Of a stretch of DNA of 64,000 nucleotides, positions 35,616 to 44,691 are shown one piece after another (position 1 is the first letter of the stretch; each line of letters opens with the position of its first letter). The notes beneath the pieces were generated by a model that saw only the letters and a list, made by a program, of their open reading frames with translations, had not been told where the DNA came from and searched no databases. Source of the DNA: Acuticoccus yangtzensis (GTDB taxonomy: Bacteria; Pseudomonadota; Alphaproteobacteria; Rhizobiales; Amorphaceae). Made by a program: the position numbers and the translations under genes. The stretch spans positions 372,001-436,000 of the forward strand of contig NZ_MJUX01000002.1 in the NCBI RefSeq assembly GCF_001927245.1, given 5' to 3'.

Positions 35616-37253
35616 TCAGGCGGCCTCGGTGGTGAGCACCGGCGGGGTCCAATGGCGTCCCGGAATCGAGGACAGGAGCTTTTGCGTGTAGGGATGCTGC
35701 GGGTTGGCGAAGACGTCGGCGGTGGCGCCCTGTTCGACGATCTCGCCGTTCTGCATGACGATGATGCGGTCGCAGAGCTGCGCAGCCACGCGCAGGTCGT
35801 GGGTGACGAAGAGCAGCGACAGGTTGAGCCGGTCGCGCAGCTCGGCGAGGAGCTTCAGCACCTGGGCCTGGACGCTGACGTCGAGCGCGGAGACCGGCTC
35901 GTCGGCGACGATGATCTTCGGCTCCATCGACAATGCGCGGGCGATGCCGATGCGCTGGCGCTGGCCGCCGGAGAATTCGTGCGGGAAGCGGGTGGCGGCG
36001 GCGGGCGACAGCTCGACGAGTTCGAGCAGGCGGCGCGCGTCGGCATGGGCCTTCTTGCGCGGCGTGCCGTGGACGATGGGCCCCTGGGCGATGAGGTCGA
36101 CCACACGCTTGCGCGGGTTGAGCGAGGCCATCGGGTCCTGAAAGACCATCTGGATGTGCTTGCGCATGGCGCGCAGTTCGCGCGGCGAAGCGGCGAGGAT
36201 GTCGGTGCCGTCCACCTCCACCTTGCCGGAGTCGCATTCGAGCAGCCGGGTGACGATGCGTGAGACGGTGGTCTTGCCGGACCCGCTTTCGCCGACGACG
36301 CCGAGCGTTTCGCCCTGGCGCAGCGTGAAGCTGAGGTCTTTGACGGCTGCGACGGCCTTGCGCTTGCCCGACAAGAGGCCGCCGCGCGCCGCGAAGGTCT
36401 TGCGCAGCCCTTCCGCCTTCAGCACCACGGGGGCGGAGGAGAGCGGCTTGGCGGGCGGCGGGATGAGCGCCGGAACCGCGCCGATGAGCGCCTTCGTGTA
36501 GGGGTGCTGCGGGTTGTTGAGGACCGTCTTGGCCGGCCCGTGCTCGACGAGCTGGCCCATCCTGAGGACGGCCACCTTGTCGGCGATCTCGGCCACCACG
36601 CCGAAATCGTGGGTGATGAAGAGGATACCGGCCTGCTCCTCCACCTGCAGCTCGCGGATGAGCTTCAGGATCTGGAGCTGCGTCGTCACGTCGAGCGCGG
36701 TGGTGGGCTCGTCGGCGATGATGAGCTTGGGCGACAGCAGCAGCGCCATGGCGATCATCACGCGCTGGCGCTGGCCGCCTGAAACCTGGTGCGGATAGGC
36801 GTTGTAGGCCGAGCGCGGGTCCGGGAGCTGGACGCGCTCCAGCATGTCGAGCGCGCGGGCGCGGCGGGCCTTGCGGCCGAGGCGGGTGTGCAGCCGCAGC
36901 ACCTCGTCGAGCTGCCAGCCGACGGTCTTCTGCGGGTTCAGCGCCGTCATCGGCTCCTGGAAGATCATCGCGATGTCGCGACCGCGGATGTCCCGCATCT
37001 GGCGCGGCGTCTTCGCCAGAAGGTCCTCGCCCATGAAGCGGATGGAGCCGGCCGCCACATGGACGTGCGGCTCGGGCAAGAGGCGCATGACGGCGCCGGC
37101 CGAGAGCGACTTGCCGGACCCGGATTCGCCGACGAGGCAGACGATCTCGCCCGGTTCGACGGTGAGGTTCAGGTCTTCGAGCGCGAACGGCCGGTCGGCG
37201 CCCTTGGGCAGCGCGATGCGAAGGCCGGAAATGTCGAGAACGGGCTGGCTCAT
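35616..37253 (-). CDS. Dipeptide-type ABC transporter, tandem ATP-binding protein, 545 aa
   Basis: Two fused ABC domains, as in YejF/GsiA. Domain 1: GESGSGKS (Walker A), VSGGQRQR (signature), [11 protein letters not shown] (Walker B). Domain 2: [28 protein letters not shown]. Each is followed by the HPYTKAL/HPYTQKL oligopeptide-type C-terminus. The ATG at 37253 overlaps the permease stop (ATGA). It powers uptake through the two permeases next to it. Confidence 0.95.
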   Translation of the reverse strand: MSQPVLDISGLRIALPKGADRPFALEDLNLTVEPGEIVCLVGESGSGKSLSAGAVMRLLPEPHVHVAAGSIRFMGEDLLAKTPRQMRDIRGRDIAMIFQEPMTALNPQKTVGWQLDEVLRLHTRLGRKARRARALDMLERVQLPDPRSAYNAYPHQVSGGQRQRVMIAMALLLSPKLIIADEPTTALDVTTQLQILKLIRELQVEEQAGILFITHDFGVVAEIADKVAVLRMGQLVEHGPAKTVLNNPQHPYTKALIGAVPALIPPPAKPLSSAPVVLKAEGLRKTFAARGGLLSGKRKAVAAVKDLSFTLRQGETLGVVGESGSGKTTVSRIVTRLLECDSGKVEVDGTDILAASPRELRAMRKHIQMVFQDPMASLNPRKRVVDLIAQGPIVHGTPRKKAHADARRLLELVELSPAAATRFPHEFSGGQRQRIGIARALSMEPKIIVADEPVSALDVSVQAQVLKLLAELRDRLNLSLLFVTHDLRVAAQLCDRIIVMQNGEIVEQGATADVFANPQHPYTQKLLSSIPGRHWTPPVLTTEAA

Positions 37254-38128
37254 CGCTTTTTCTGCCTCGGGTTCAGGGCGTCGTTGAGGCCTTCGCCGAG
37301 CAACGAGAAGGACAGGACGGTGAGGACGATGGCGATACCGGGAATGACGGCGCAGTAAGGTGCGGTCCGAAGCACCGAGCGGCCCTGGCCGATCATGTTG
37401 CCCCAGCTCGCATAGTTCGGGTCGCCGAGGCCGAGGAAGGCGAGCGCGCTTTCCAGCAGGATCGCCAGCGCCATGATGACCGACGCGTAGACGACGATCG
37501 GCGGCAGCGCGTTGGGCATGATCTCGCGGAAGATGATCGACGTGTTGGAGACGCCGAGATTGCGCGCGGCGTCGACGAATTCGCGGCCCCGCAGCGCCAT
37601 GAACTCGGCGCGCACCATGCGGGCGGGCGCGGTCCAGGAGACGATGCCGATGGCCACCGTGATCCACTCGATCTGCGAGCCCATGATGGCGACGAGAGTG
37701 AGGAGGAGCACGAAGTTCGGAATGGTCTGGAAGGCTTCGGTGACGCGCATCAGAACGTCGTCGACCCAGCCGCCGAAATAGCCGGCGATGGCGCCGATGA
37801 GGACGCCGATGCCGATGGCGACCAGCGTCGCCACCACGCCGATGAGGAGCGAGATGCGCGCGCCGTAGAAGATGCCGGACATCACGTCCCGGCCGAGCTG
37901 GTCGGTGCCGAGCGGGGTGGCCCAGTCGGTGAAGGGGGGCGTCAGCGGTGCGCCGGCGCGGCGCAGCGGGTCGCCGGGCTCGACGATCCCCGCCGTCAGC
38001 GCCAGGATGACGACGACGGTGAAGATGACGAGGCCGAGGAGCGCGGCGCGGTTGCGGCTGTAGCGGCGCCAGAAGACGACGAGGCGCGGCGGCTCGGCGG
38101 GCGCGAGTTCGGTGCTCTGCAGGCTCAT
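37250..38128 (-). CDS. Dipeptide-type ABC permease, DppC family, 292 aa
   Basis: Inner-membrane subunit with about six helices and the N-terminal RRYSRNRAALLGLVIF typical of DppC/OppC. The EAA loop is in EFVDAARNLGVSNTSIIFREIMPNALPPIVVYASV, where it meets the ATPase. ATG 38128 overlaps the DppB-type stop. Preceded and followed by coupled genes, so importer stoichiometry is likely set at translation. Confidence 0.95.
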   Translation of the reverse strand: MSLQSTELAPAEPPRLVVFWRRYSRNRAALLGLVIFTVVVILALTAGIVEPGDPLRRAGAPLTPPFTDWATPLGTDQLGRDVMSGIFYGARISLLIGVVATLVAIGIGVLIGAIAGYFGGWVDDVLMRVTEAFQTIPNFVLLLTLVAIMGSQIEWITVAIGIVSWTAPARMVRAEFMALRGREFVDAARNLGVSNTSIIFREIMPNALPPIVVYASVIMALAILLESALAFLGLGDPNYASWGNMIGQGRSVLRTAPYCAVIPGIAIVLTVLSFSLLGEGLNDALNPRQKKR

Positions 38129-39114
38129 GCGAGTTCGATCCGGCTGTCGAGGCGGGCGTAGAGGAGGTCGGTGAGGAAGTTCACGACGACGACGATGATG
38201 GAGCAGAGGAAGATGATGCCCATCAGCGTGTTCATGTCGCGCTGAACCACCGACTGCGAGGCGAGCTGACCGAGGCCCGGCAGGGTGAAGATGGTCTCCA
38301 CCACCACCGACCCGCCGAGCACGGTGGAGAATTGCAGGCCGAGAAGGGTGACCACCGGCAGCAGCGCGTTGCGCATGATGTGGTGGACCATGAGCCGGGT
38401 TTCGCCCGCGCCCTTGGCCTTGGCGGTGCGCACATAGTCGAGGTCGGCGACCTCCAGCACGGAGGCGCGCATCAGGCGCAGGTAGAACGAGAGGTAGATG
38501 AGCGACAGCGCCGCCGTGGGCATCACGAGGTGGAGCGCGACGTCAACATAGTGGTCCCAGCCGGTATAGAACCCGGCGACGGTCTTGATCCCGCCGACCG
38601 GCAGCCAGCCGAGCTTCACCGAGAAGAGGTAGATCATCAAAAGCGACAGGAAGAAGCTCGGCGTCGCGTAGAAGATGAGGCCGAGCGTGGAGATGACGTT
38701 GTCGGTCAGCGAGTAGACGCGGCGGGCGGCGATGGCGCCGAGCAGGATGCCGATGGAGAAGGCCAGGGTGAGCGAGGTCGCCATCAGGAGGAGGGTGACG
38801 CCGAGCCGCTCGAACAGGATGGCGGACACGGGCTGCTCGTAGACGAAGGACCAGCCGAGATCGAAGGTGATGAGCTTGCCCATGTAGGTGAGGAGTTGGA
38901 CGTACACCGGCTGGTCCAGCCCATATTCGGCGCGCATCCGCTCGATATAGGCGGCATCCGCGCCGCCCATGTCGCCGACGAGGGCGTCCACGGTGTCGCC
39001 GGGGGCGAGCTTCAGGAGCAGGAAGGTGCCGACCATGATCAACAGGACCACCGGCACGGCCTGGAGCAGGCGGCGCAGCGCGTAGCCGAGGACCGGGGGA
39101 AAGGCTGGCTTCAT
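38125..39114 (-). CDS. Dipeptide-type ABC permease, DppB family, 329 aa
   Basis: Partner permease: YALRRLLQAVPVVLLIMVGTFLLLKLAPGD at the N-terminus is the DppB signature, and DYVRTAKAKGAGETRLMVHHIMRNALLPVVT is the EAA loop. About six membrane helices. ATG 39114 is taken as start; a TTG one codon earlier (39117) is possible. Separated by about 200 bases from the binding-protein gene, with a stem-loop in the gap. Confidence 0.95.
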   Translation of the reverse strand: MKPAFPPVLGYALRRLLQAVPVVLLIMVGTFLLLKLAPGDTVDALVGDMGGADAAYIERMRAEYGLDQPVYVQLLTYMGKLITFDLGWSFVYEQPVSAILFERLGVTLLLMATSLTLAFSIGILLGAIAARRVYSLTDNVISTLGLIFYATPSFFLSLLMIYLFSVKLGWLPVGGIKTVAGFYTGWDHYVDVALHLVMPTAALSLIYLSFYLRLMRASVLEVADLDYVRTAKAKGAGETRLMVHHIMRNALLPVVTLLGLQFSTVLGGSVVVETIFTLPGLGQLASQSVVQRDMNTLMGIIFLCSIIVVVVNFLTDLLYARLDSRIELA

Positions 39115-39284
39115 CAATTCAGATCCAAAGAGACGGGCTGTGACGGTTCAGCGGCGTCCGACGCGGACGATACGGCGCAGGCGGCCGGGGCGGCGCGCAT
39201 TGGGTGGCACGGCAAGGCGTGCGGCCCCAGGGCTGCACGAAGATCGCGCCGCGGCGGGCGGGCCCGGCGCGGCGGAGGCGAGGT

Positions 39285-39314
39285 GGCGGGGCGCACCGGA
39301 CGGCATGCCCCGCC
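39285..39314 (-). terminator. Intercistronic stem-loop after the ABC binding-protein gene
   Basis: GGCGGGGC (39285-39292) and GCCCCGCC (39307-39314) form a perfect 8-bp stem 8 bases beyond the binding-protein stop codon (leftward). It lacks a T-run, so it more likely protects the upstream mRNA than ends transcription. The remainder of the 208-base gap shows no gene. Confidence 0.55.
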
Positions 39315-39322
39315 GTTAGGGC

Positions 39323-40912
39323 TTAGTCGTCGATCCAGAGATCGTACCAGCTGGAGGAGTTCCAGCGCGGCGTGTTGTGGTGGTTCTTCAGCACCTTGTT
39401 GGTGACCGAGATGAAGGGATGCTCGATCGCGAAGATCACCGGCAGCTCTTCCATCGAGAGGCGCTGGAGCTCGTGGTACATCTCGGCGCGCTTCTCCGGG
39501 TCGAGCTCGGAGGCGGCGGCGTCGATGAGCTGGTCGACCTCGTCGCTCTGCCAGCCGAACTGGTTGGTCCAGGGCGAGCCTTCCGGCTGACCGGAGCGCA
39601 GCCACACCGTGGTCGACACGGCCGGGTCCGACCGGAACTGGTGCCAGCCGTTGGCGGTGTCGAAGTCATGGTCGCGGTAGACGCCGGCGAGGAAGCCGGG
39701 CGCGTCGTTCTGGAGAATCTCCACGTCGATGTCGATCTCGGACATCGCCTGACGGAAATATTCGGCCCAGAGCTGCGTGTACTCGCCCCACGGCGCCGGA
39801 CGGTGACGCAGGTGGAAGCGGAAGCCGTCCTCCTGCACCGGGTAGCCGGCCTCGTCGAGCATCGTCTTGGCGAGCTCGGGATCGTAGGGGTAGGTCGGCA
39901 CGTCGTCGGTATAGTTGGCGCCGCCGGTGGACGGGATCAGGCCGCGGCCGGGCTTGGCGTAGCCGCGCATGATCGTCTCGATCGCGTAGTCGATGTCGAG
40001 GCCGTGGTAGATGGCCTTGCGCACGTCGAGGTCCGCGAGGATCGGGTTGCGGTGATTGAACTCGACCGTGGAGTGGGCGACGTTGTTCTCGTAACCCTTC
40101 GTGCCGACGTCGAAGCGGGGATCGTCACGCAGGCGGGCGATGTCGGCCAGCGAGATGCCGATGAACCCGGACTCGTGGACCTCGCCCGCCTCGATCGCCG
40201 CGGCGGCCGCCGAGGTGTCCTCGATGAAGCGCCAGACGATACGGTCGAGGTAGGGGTACTCTTCGCCGCGCCAATAGTCGTCGTTGCGCTCGGCGATCAC
40301 GTACTGGCCGCGCTGATACTCGACGAACTTGAACGGGCCGGTGCCGACGGGCGCGGTGTTGTACTCGCTGCGCATGATGTCCGTGCCCTCGAAGAGGTGC
40401 TTGGGCACGGGGTGGCCGAGGTCCGGCATCGCCGCAACGAAGAGCTGAAGCGGCATCGGCTTGGAATATTTGAACACCGCGGTGTGCGGGTCCGGGCAGT
40501 CCACCGCCTCGAGGTTCGCCTGCAGCGACGAGGAGTAGTTGAGGAGCTTCTTCCACATCTCCATCGCCGTGAAGGAGACGTCGTCGCAGGTGAAGGGCTC
40601 GCCGTCGTGCCAGTTGACGCCTTCACGCAGCTTCAGCGTGATTTCGAGACCGTCTTCGGAGGACGACCACTCGGTGGCGAGCACCGGAACGTAGCCGTCA
40701 TAGGACAGGTCGATCAGCGGCTCGATGATCTTGCCCGTGATATAGTAGACGCCGGTGGACGCCCGGAGCGCGGGGTTGAGGATCCGCTGCTCGCCCTTCA
40801 TCTGTATGATGGCGGTGCCGCCGCGCTGAACGTCCTGCGCCATGGCGGCGCCGGCCGACAGCGCCCCCGCAGCGGCCAGGGCCAGGCCCAGATTTCGCAC
40901 ACTCGTCGTCAT
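39323..40912 (-). CDS. ABC transporter substrate-binding protein, peptide/SBP_bac_5 family, 529 aa
   Basis: Periplasmic binding protein with signal peptide to about residue 25 (ALSAGAAMAQD). SBP_bac_5 features: GEQRILNPALRASTGVYYITGKIIEPLID, LKLREGVNWHDGEPFTCDDV, GTGPFKFVEYQRGQYVIAERNDDYW. The family takes peptides, opines, glutathione or other amide-containing solutes. ATG 40912 follows GGGAG at about 10 bases. First gene of the leftward operon, so its ligand should be the substrate of the hydrolase, oxidase and PLP enzymes downstream. Confidence 0.93.
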   Translation of the reverse strand: MTTSVRNLGLALAAAGALSAGAAMAQDVQRGGTAIIQMKGEQRILNPALRASTGVYYITGKIIEPLIDLSYDGYVPVLATEWSSSEDGLEITLKLREGVNWHDGEPFTCDDVSFTAMEMWKKLLNYSSSLQANLEAVDCPDPHTAVFKYSKPMPLQLFVAAMPDLGHPVPKHLFEGTDIMRSEYNTAPVGTGPFKFVEYQRGQYVIAERNDDYWRGEEYPYLDRIVWRFIEDTSAAAAAIEAGEVHESGFIGISLADIARLRDDPRFDVGTKGYENNVAHSTVEFNHRNPILADLDVRKAIYHGLDIDYAIETIMRGYAKPGRGLIPSTGGANYTDDVPTYPYDPELAKTMLDEAGYPVQEDGFRFHLRHRPAPWGEYTQLWAEYFRQAMSEIDIDVEILQNDAPGFLAGVYRDHDFDTANGWHQFRSDPAVSTTVWLRSGQPEGSPWTNQFGWQSDEVDQLIDAAASELDPEKRAEMYHELQRLSMEELPVIFAIEHPFISVTNKVLKNHHNTPRWNSSSWYDLWIDD

Positions 40913-41088
40913 AAGTTTCGATTCTCCCGCTTGCTGCCGTCTGCGCGGCAAAGCGTCCCGATTTTAGGGGTGGCGTCGTCTTAGTGCAAAATAGCGCGGA
41001 GCCGCGCCGCTATGTCAATCCCCGTTCTATATACCGCGCTGGAATTGAAAGATTTTTCTAGGATCCGGTTCCCGCTTGGGATATGCAT

Positions 41089-41112
41089 CCGGTAAAGCAA
41101 GAAGGATACCGG
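41089..41112 (+). promoter_or_regulatory. Inverted repeat enclosing a ribosome binding site
   Basis: CCGGTA (41089-41094) can pair with TACCGG (41107-41112), placing the candidate Shine-Dalgarno GAAGGA (41101-41106) in the 12-base loop just before the SDR start at 41118. It might be a small translation-control hairpin. The AT-richer gap 40913-41088 upstream probably carries the divergent promoters of the ABC operon and this gene. Confidence 0.3.
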
Positions 41113-41117
41113 TTGCC

Positions 41118-41867
41118 ATGTCTCTCGCGCCTCCCCTCGTGACACCGCGAACCGTCTGGATCACGGGGGCCGGCTCCGGCATCGGTGCCGCCATGGCGCG
41201 GGCCTTCGCCGCCGCCGGTGACAGGGTCGCCCTCACCGGCCGCAGCCGCGACTCCCTGGACGAGGTCGCCGCCTCGCTGCCGGACCCGTCCCGCACGCTG
41301 GTGATGCCGGGCGACGTGACCGACCGTGAGGGAATGGCGAAGACCGCCGCCGAGGTCGCCGCCTGGAGCAAAGGCCAGGGCGGCAACGGGATCGACGTCC
41401 TGTGCAACAATGCCGGCCTCAACATTCCGAAGCGCAGCTGGGCCGAGCTCGACTGGGAGAGCTGGGACCAGGTGATCGCGGTCAACGTCACCGGCGCGCT
41501 GAACGTGATCGCCGCGTGCCTGCCGGTGATGCGGGCGGAGGGCGGCGGGGTGATGATCCACACCTCGTCCTGGGCCGGGCGTTTCCATTCAGAGCGCGGC
41601 GGCGTCGCCTATGGCGCGTCAAAGCATGCGCTGAGCGACATCTCGGCCAGCCTGAACGATCAGGAGGGGCGGAACGGCATCCGCTCCACGGCGCTGTGCC
41701 CGGCCGAGGTGGCGACCCCCCTCCTCGCCAAGCGCCCCGGCTTCGACACCTCCACCCTGGCGGCGATGATCCAGCCCGAGGACATGGCCGCCACCGCGCT
41801 CTACGTCGCCGGGATGAACCCCGGCGTGGCGGTGCACGAGATCGTCCTCGCCCCCGTCCGCCGCTGA
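41118..41867 (+). CDS. SDR family oxidoreductase, 249 aa
   Basis: Classical short-chain dehydrogenase: TGAGSGIGAAMARAF, CNNAGLN, catalytic Ser in HTSSWAG and YGASKHA. C-terminal part EDMAATALYVAGMNPGVAVHEIVLAPVRR is typical of the 3-oxoacyl reductase-like branch. ATG at 41118 has GAAGGA 11 bases upstream, slightly far. It diverges from the ABC operon. Substrate unknown. Its stop is embedded in a 15-base tandem repeat array. Confidence 0.85.
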   Translation: MSLAPPLVTPRTVWITGAGSGIGAAMARAFAAAGDRVALTGRSRDSLDEVAASLPDPSRTLVMPGDVTDREGMAKTAAEVAAWSKGQGGNGIDVLCNNAGLNIPKRSWAELDWESWDQVIAVNVTGALNVIAACLPVMRAEGGGVMIHTSSWAGRFHSERGGVAYGASKHALSDISASLNDQEGRNGIRSTALCPAEVATPLLAKRPGFDTSTLAAMIQPEDMAATALYVAGMNPGVAVHEIVLAPVRR

Positions 41868-41930
41868 GCCGTGAGCCGCTGAACCCTCCGCCGCTCACCC
41901 GTCCGCCGCTGAAACGTCCGGCGGCGGGCC
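41856..41930 (+). repeat. 15-base tandem repeat array across a stop codon
   Basis: Five degenerate units of 15 bases (41856, 41871, 41886, 41901, 41916) of the type GTCCGCCGCTGAAAC. The first includes the SDR stop codon (41865-41867); because 15 is a multiple of three, later units give in-frame TGA at 41880-41882 and 41910-41912. The array fills most of the gap before the VOC gene. Confidence 0.85.
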
Positions 41931-41993
41931 CTGGCCCCGGCGGACACCGCCCCACCGAACACCACCTGAACGATGCCTGATAAGGAGAGCCTC

Positions 41994-42863
41994 ATGTCCG
42001 CCGCGTCCCATCCCGTGAAGGGCATCGACCATTGCTTCGCCTTGGTGAGCGACCTGGACGATTCGGTCCGCCGCTACGAGGCGCTGGGCTTCACCCTGTC
42101 GCCGCGCGGGCTGCATTCCGTCTCCAAGGGAACGGCCAACCACACCATCATGTTCCCGGACGATTATTTCGAGCTCCTGGGCGTGCTGCAGGCGACCGAG
42201 CTGAACGCGATGCGCCGGACGATGCTGGCCGAGAAGGGCGAGGGGCTGCACGCCATCGCCTGCCGGATCGACGATGCGGCGGCCGCGGCCGAGGCGCTGG
42301 GCGAACGCGGCATCGCCACCGAGGGGCTGGGCAGCTTCTCCCGCCCCGTCCCGCTGCCGGGCGGCGGCACCGGCGAGGCCGCCTTCTCCACCGTCGCCTT
42401 CACCGCGGACGAGGTGCCGCGCGGCATGGTCTTCATGTGCCAGCACAAGACGCCCGAAACGGTGTGGCTGCCGGAGCTTTTCAACCACCCCAACACCGCC
42501 AGCGGCCTCGCCGCCATCCTCACCGTGTCGGACGATCCGGCGGGCGACGCGGCGGGCTTTGCGCGGCTGTGGGCGGCGGGCGCGGTGTCGGAGGCGGACG
42601 GCATCTTCACCGTGGCGACCGGCGCGAATTCGGCCGACCTCCTGGTGATGGCGCCGGAGCGGATGGCCGCGCTCTATCCCGGCATCGACCTCAGCGGCAC
42701 GGCCAAGGGCGCCTTCACTTCCATGCGGCTGAAGGTGGGCGACATCGGCGCCGCGGCGGGTTGCCTCGCCGCGGCCGGCGTCATGGCGCATCAGACCGCG
42801 CTCGGCATCGCGGTGGACCCGGCGGACGCGTGCGGCCTCGTCGTGGAGTTCGCCGCGCCATGA
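41994..42863 (+). CDS. VOC superfamily (glyoxalase-like) protein, 289 aa
   Basis: Glyoxalase/bleomycin/dioxygenase-fold protein: KGIDHCFALVSDLDDSVRRYEALGFTLSPRG opens the first beta-alpha-beta-beta-beta module; later modules are more diverged. His in GIDHC and Glu in YFELLG are possible metal ligands. AAGGAG ends 6 bases before ATG 41994. Coupled by an ATGA overlap to an Lrp/AsnC regulator, suggesting a small regulated catabolic step, substrate unknown. Confidence 0.75.
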   Translation: MSAASHPVKGIDHCFALVSDLDDSVRRYEALGFTLSPRGLHSVSKGTANHTIMFPDDYFELLGVLQATELNAMRRTMLAEKGEGLHAIACRIDDAAAAAEALGERGIATEGLGSFSRPVPLPGGGTGEAAFSTVAFTADEVPRGMVFMCQHKTPETVWLPELFNHPNTASGLAAILTVSDDPAGDAAGFARLWAAGAVSEADGIFTVATGANSADLLVMAPERMAALYPGIDLSGTAKGAFTSMRLKVGDIGAAAGCLAAAGVMAHQTALGIAVDPADACGLVVEFAAP

Positions 42864-43372
42864 CGGAAACGCGGCCGCGCAAGACCGGCACCAAACCCGC
42901 CGAGACCATCACCTTCGACGAGATCGACCAGAAGATCCTGGCGATGTTGCAGGAGGACAGCGACGTGGCCGTCACCGTGATCGCCGAGGCGGTGGGGCTG
43001 TCGGCGACGCCCTGCTGGCGGCGCATCAAGCGCATGGAGGAGGCCGGGCTCATCAAGCGCCGCGTGGTGCTGGTGGACCAGGAGCGGGCCAACGTGCCGC
43101 TGACCGTCTTCATCGGCGTCAGCACCCCGCGGCACGAGACGGCCTGGCTGACGCGCTTCCGCGAGCTGATCGACGAGATCCCCGAGGTGCTGGAGGCCTA
43201 CCGGCTGACGGGGACGGTGGACTATATCCTGAAGGTCGTCGTGCCGGACATGGCGAGCTACGACGCGGTCTACAAGAAGATGATCGACACGCTGGAATTC
43301 CGCATGGTGAATTCCATGATCTCGATGGAGGAACTGAAGTTCACCACCGCGGTGCCGACCAAGTATATCTGA
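42860..43372 (+). CDS. Lrp/AsnC family transcriptional regulator, 170 aa
   Basis: Helix-turn-helix at about residues 20-65 (FDEIDQKILAMLQEDSDVAVTVIAEAVGLSATPCWRRIKRMEEAGLIKR) and a C-terminal RAM domain over about 75-155 (VFIGVSTPRHETAWLTRFRELIDEIPEVLEAYRLTGTVDYILKVVVPDM). Such proteins form octamers and respond to amino acids. ATG overlaps the VOC stop. The frame runs open upstream through the VOC gene without homology. Confidence 0.92.
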   Translation: MTETRPRKTGTKPAETITFDEIDQKILAMLQEDSDVAVTVIAEAVGLSATPCWRRIKRMEEAGLIKRRVVLVDQERANVPLTVFIGVSTPRHETAWLTRFRELIDEIPEVLEAYRLTGTVDYILKVVVPDMASYDAVYKKMIDTLEFRMVNSMISMEELKFTTAVPTKYI

Positions 43373-43373
43373 A

Positions 43374-43411
43374 GGCGCCCCGGCCCGCCGGCGATGGATC
43401 GGGCGGGCGCC
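43374..43411. terminator. Hairpin between Lrp gene and a serine hydrolase
   Basis: GGCGCCC (43374-43380) pairs with GGGCGCC (43405-43411), with CCCG/CGGG able to extend the structure inside. It begins two bases after the Lrp stop and lies between convergent genes. No T-run, so a bidirectional weak terminator is the most that can be said. Confidence 0.4.
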
Positions 43412-43461
43412 GACCGAACCGCCGCCCCCATCCCCGCCGACCTCGGGCCGGCGGCCTTGCC

Positions 43462-44538
43462 TCAGGCGTCCAGCGCCGGGATGATGTCGTCCTCCAAGAG
43501 GCGGTTCAAGTCACCGACGTGGCCGCCGGTGCGGGCCGGGCGCGTGGGATCTGAGGTCACGGCGACGGTCAGCTCCAGCGCCGGGACGATGTAGATCATC
43601 TGCCCGCCGAACCCCCGCGCATAGGCCGCCGCCGCACCGCCGAAATCCCGCAGGAACCAGCCGAGGCCGTAGGCGTCGCCCGAGAAGGGGGAGCGCGTGA
43701 CGGGGGTCAGCGCGCGGCTGATCCACTCTTCCGACACCACGCGGCTGCCGTCCACCTCGCCGTTCAGCCGCACCATCTCGCCGATGCGGGCCATGGCGGC
43801 GGGGGTCAGCGCCATGTTGTTGCCGCCGAAATAGCGGCCCTGCGGGTCGCGGGTCCACGCGGGGATGGTGATCCCGAGCGGGTCGCCCAGCCAGTCACGC
43901 GCCAGGGCGAGGAGGCTCGCCCCGCCCGTCTCGGCCAGCACGGCGCCGAGGACGTGGTAAGTGCCGGTGGAATATTGGAACGCTTCGCCGGGGGCCGCCA
44001 CCATCGGCCGGGTGAGCGCGAAGCGGACCCAGTCGGCGCTTTGCACCCACGGCCCGTAGTTCGGTCCGGACGTACCCTCGAGCCCGGCCTGCATGGTGAG
44101 GAGGTCGGCGACGGTGATGTCCTTCACCCGCGGGTCCGCCGCGTCCGGCACCAGGCCGGGGGCGAGTTCGCCGAGGGTGGCCTCGGTACCGGGGATGATC
44201 CCGCGGTCGACGGCGATGCCGGTCAACAGCGCCACGATGGACTTCGACACGGATTTGACGTTGGCCGCCCGGTCGAGCGGGGGACCGGCGAAGCGCCGGG
44301 CGAAACGGGTCTCGCCGCGGTGGACGATGGTGATCGAATGGAGCTGGTCGAGCGCGGCGCCCGCGGTGGCGACCGGGTCGAAGGGATCGGCCTCGTCGGC
44401 CCCGGCGGCAAATGCCGTGCCGGGAAGGGCGGCGGAGGCGAGCAGCGCGGCGAGGACGGAACGGCGGTCCGGTGCGGCCCGCGTCATGGCGCCGGTGGGG
44501 TGTGCGTCATCCGCGGCGGACGGGGCGGCGTGAATCAT
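43462..44538 (-). CDS. Serine hydrolase, class C beta-lactamase family, 358 aa
   Basis: Exported esterase/peptidase of the beta-lactamase superfamily. A Tat-like signal is visible (DRRSVLAALLASAALPGTAFAA, about residues 24-45). The SVSK motif gives the nucleophile Ser and its Lys; FQYSTGTYHVLG supplies the Tyr element. C-terminal ARGFGGQMIYIVPALELTVAVTSD is typical of estB-like hydrolases, not of true resistance enzymes. GGAAGG lies 6 bases before ATG 44538. Substrate unknown. Confidence 0.85.
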   Translation of the reverse strand: MIHAAPSAADDAHPTGAMTRAAPDRRSVLAALLASAALPGTAFAAGADEADPFDPVATAGAALDQLHSITIVHRGETRFARRFAGPPLDRAANVKSVSKSIVALLTGIAVDRGIIPGTEATLGELAPGLVPDAADPRVKDITVADLLTMQAGLEGTSGPNYGPWVQSADWVRFALTRPMVAAPGEAFQYSTGTYHVLGAVLAETGGASLLALARDWLGDPLGITIPAWTRDPQGRYFGGNNMALTPAAMARIGEMVRLNGEVDGSRVVSEEWISRALTPVTRSPFSGDAYGLGWFLRDFGGAAAAYARGFGGQMIYIVPALELTVAVTSDPTRPARTGGHVGDLNRLLEDDIIPALDA

Positions 44539-44691
44539 GTCGGACCTTCCAGTGAACGCGCAAAGGCTTGCCTCGTCATGTGGAACGACGGGCCGGGCGC
44601 GTCCACCGTCCGCGGTGGCGCCGTCATACCGCCAATCGCCGCAGGGTTCGGTGCCAGAGGGCGCGGTGCGGTGCGGTGCGACGCCGTGCGG

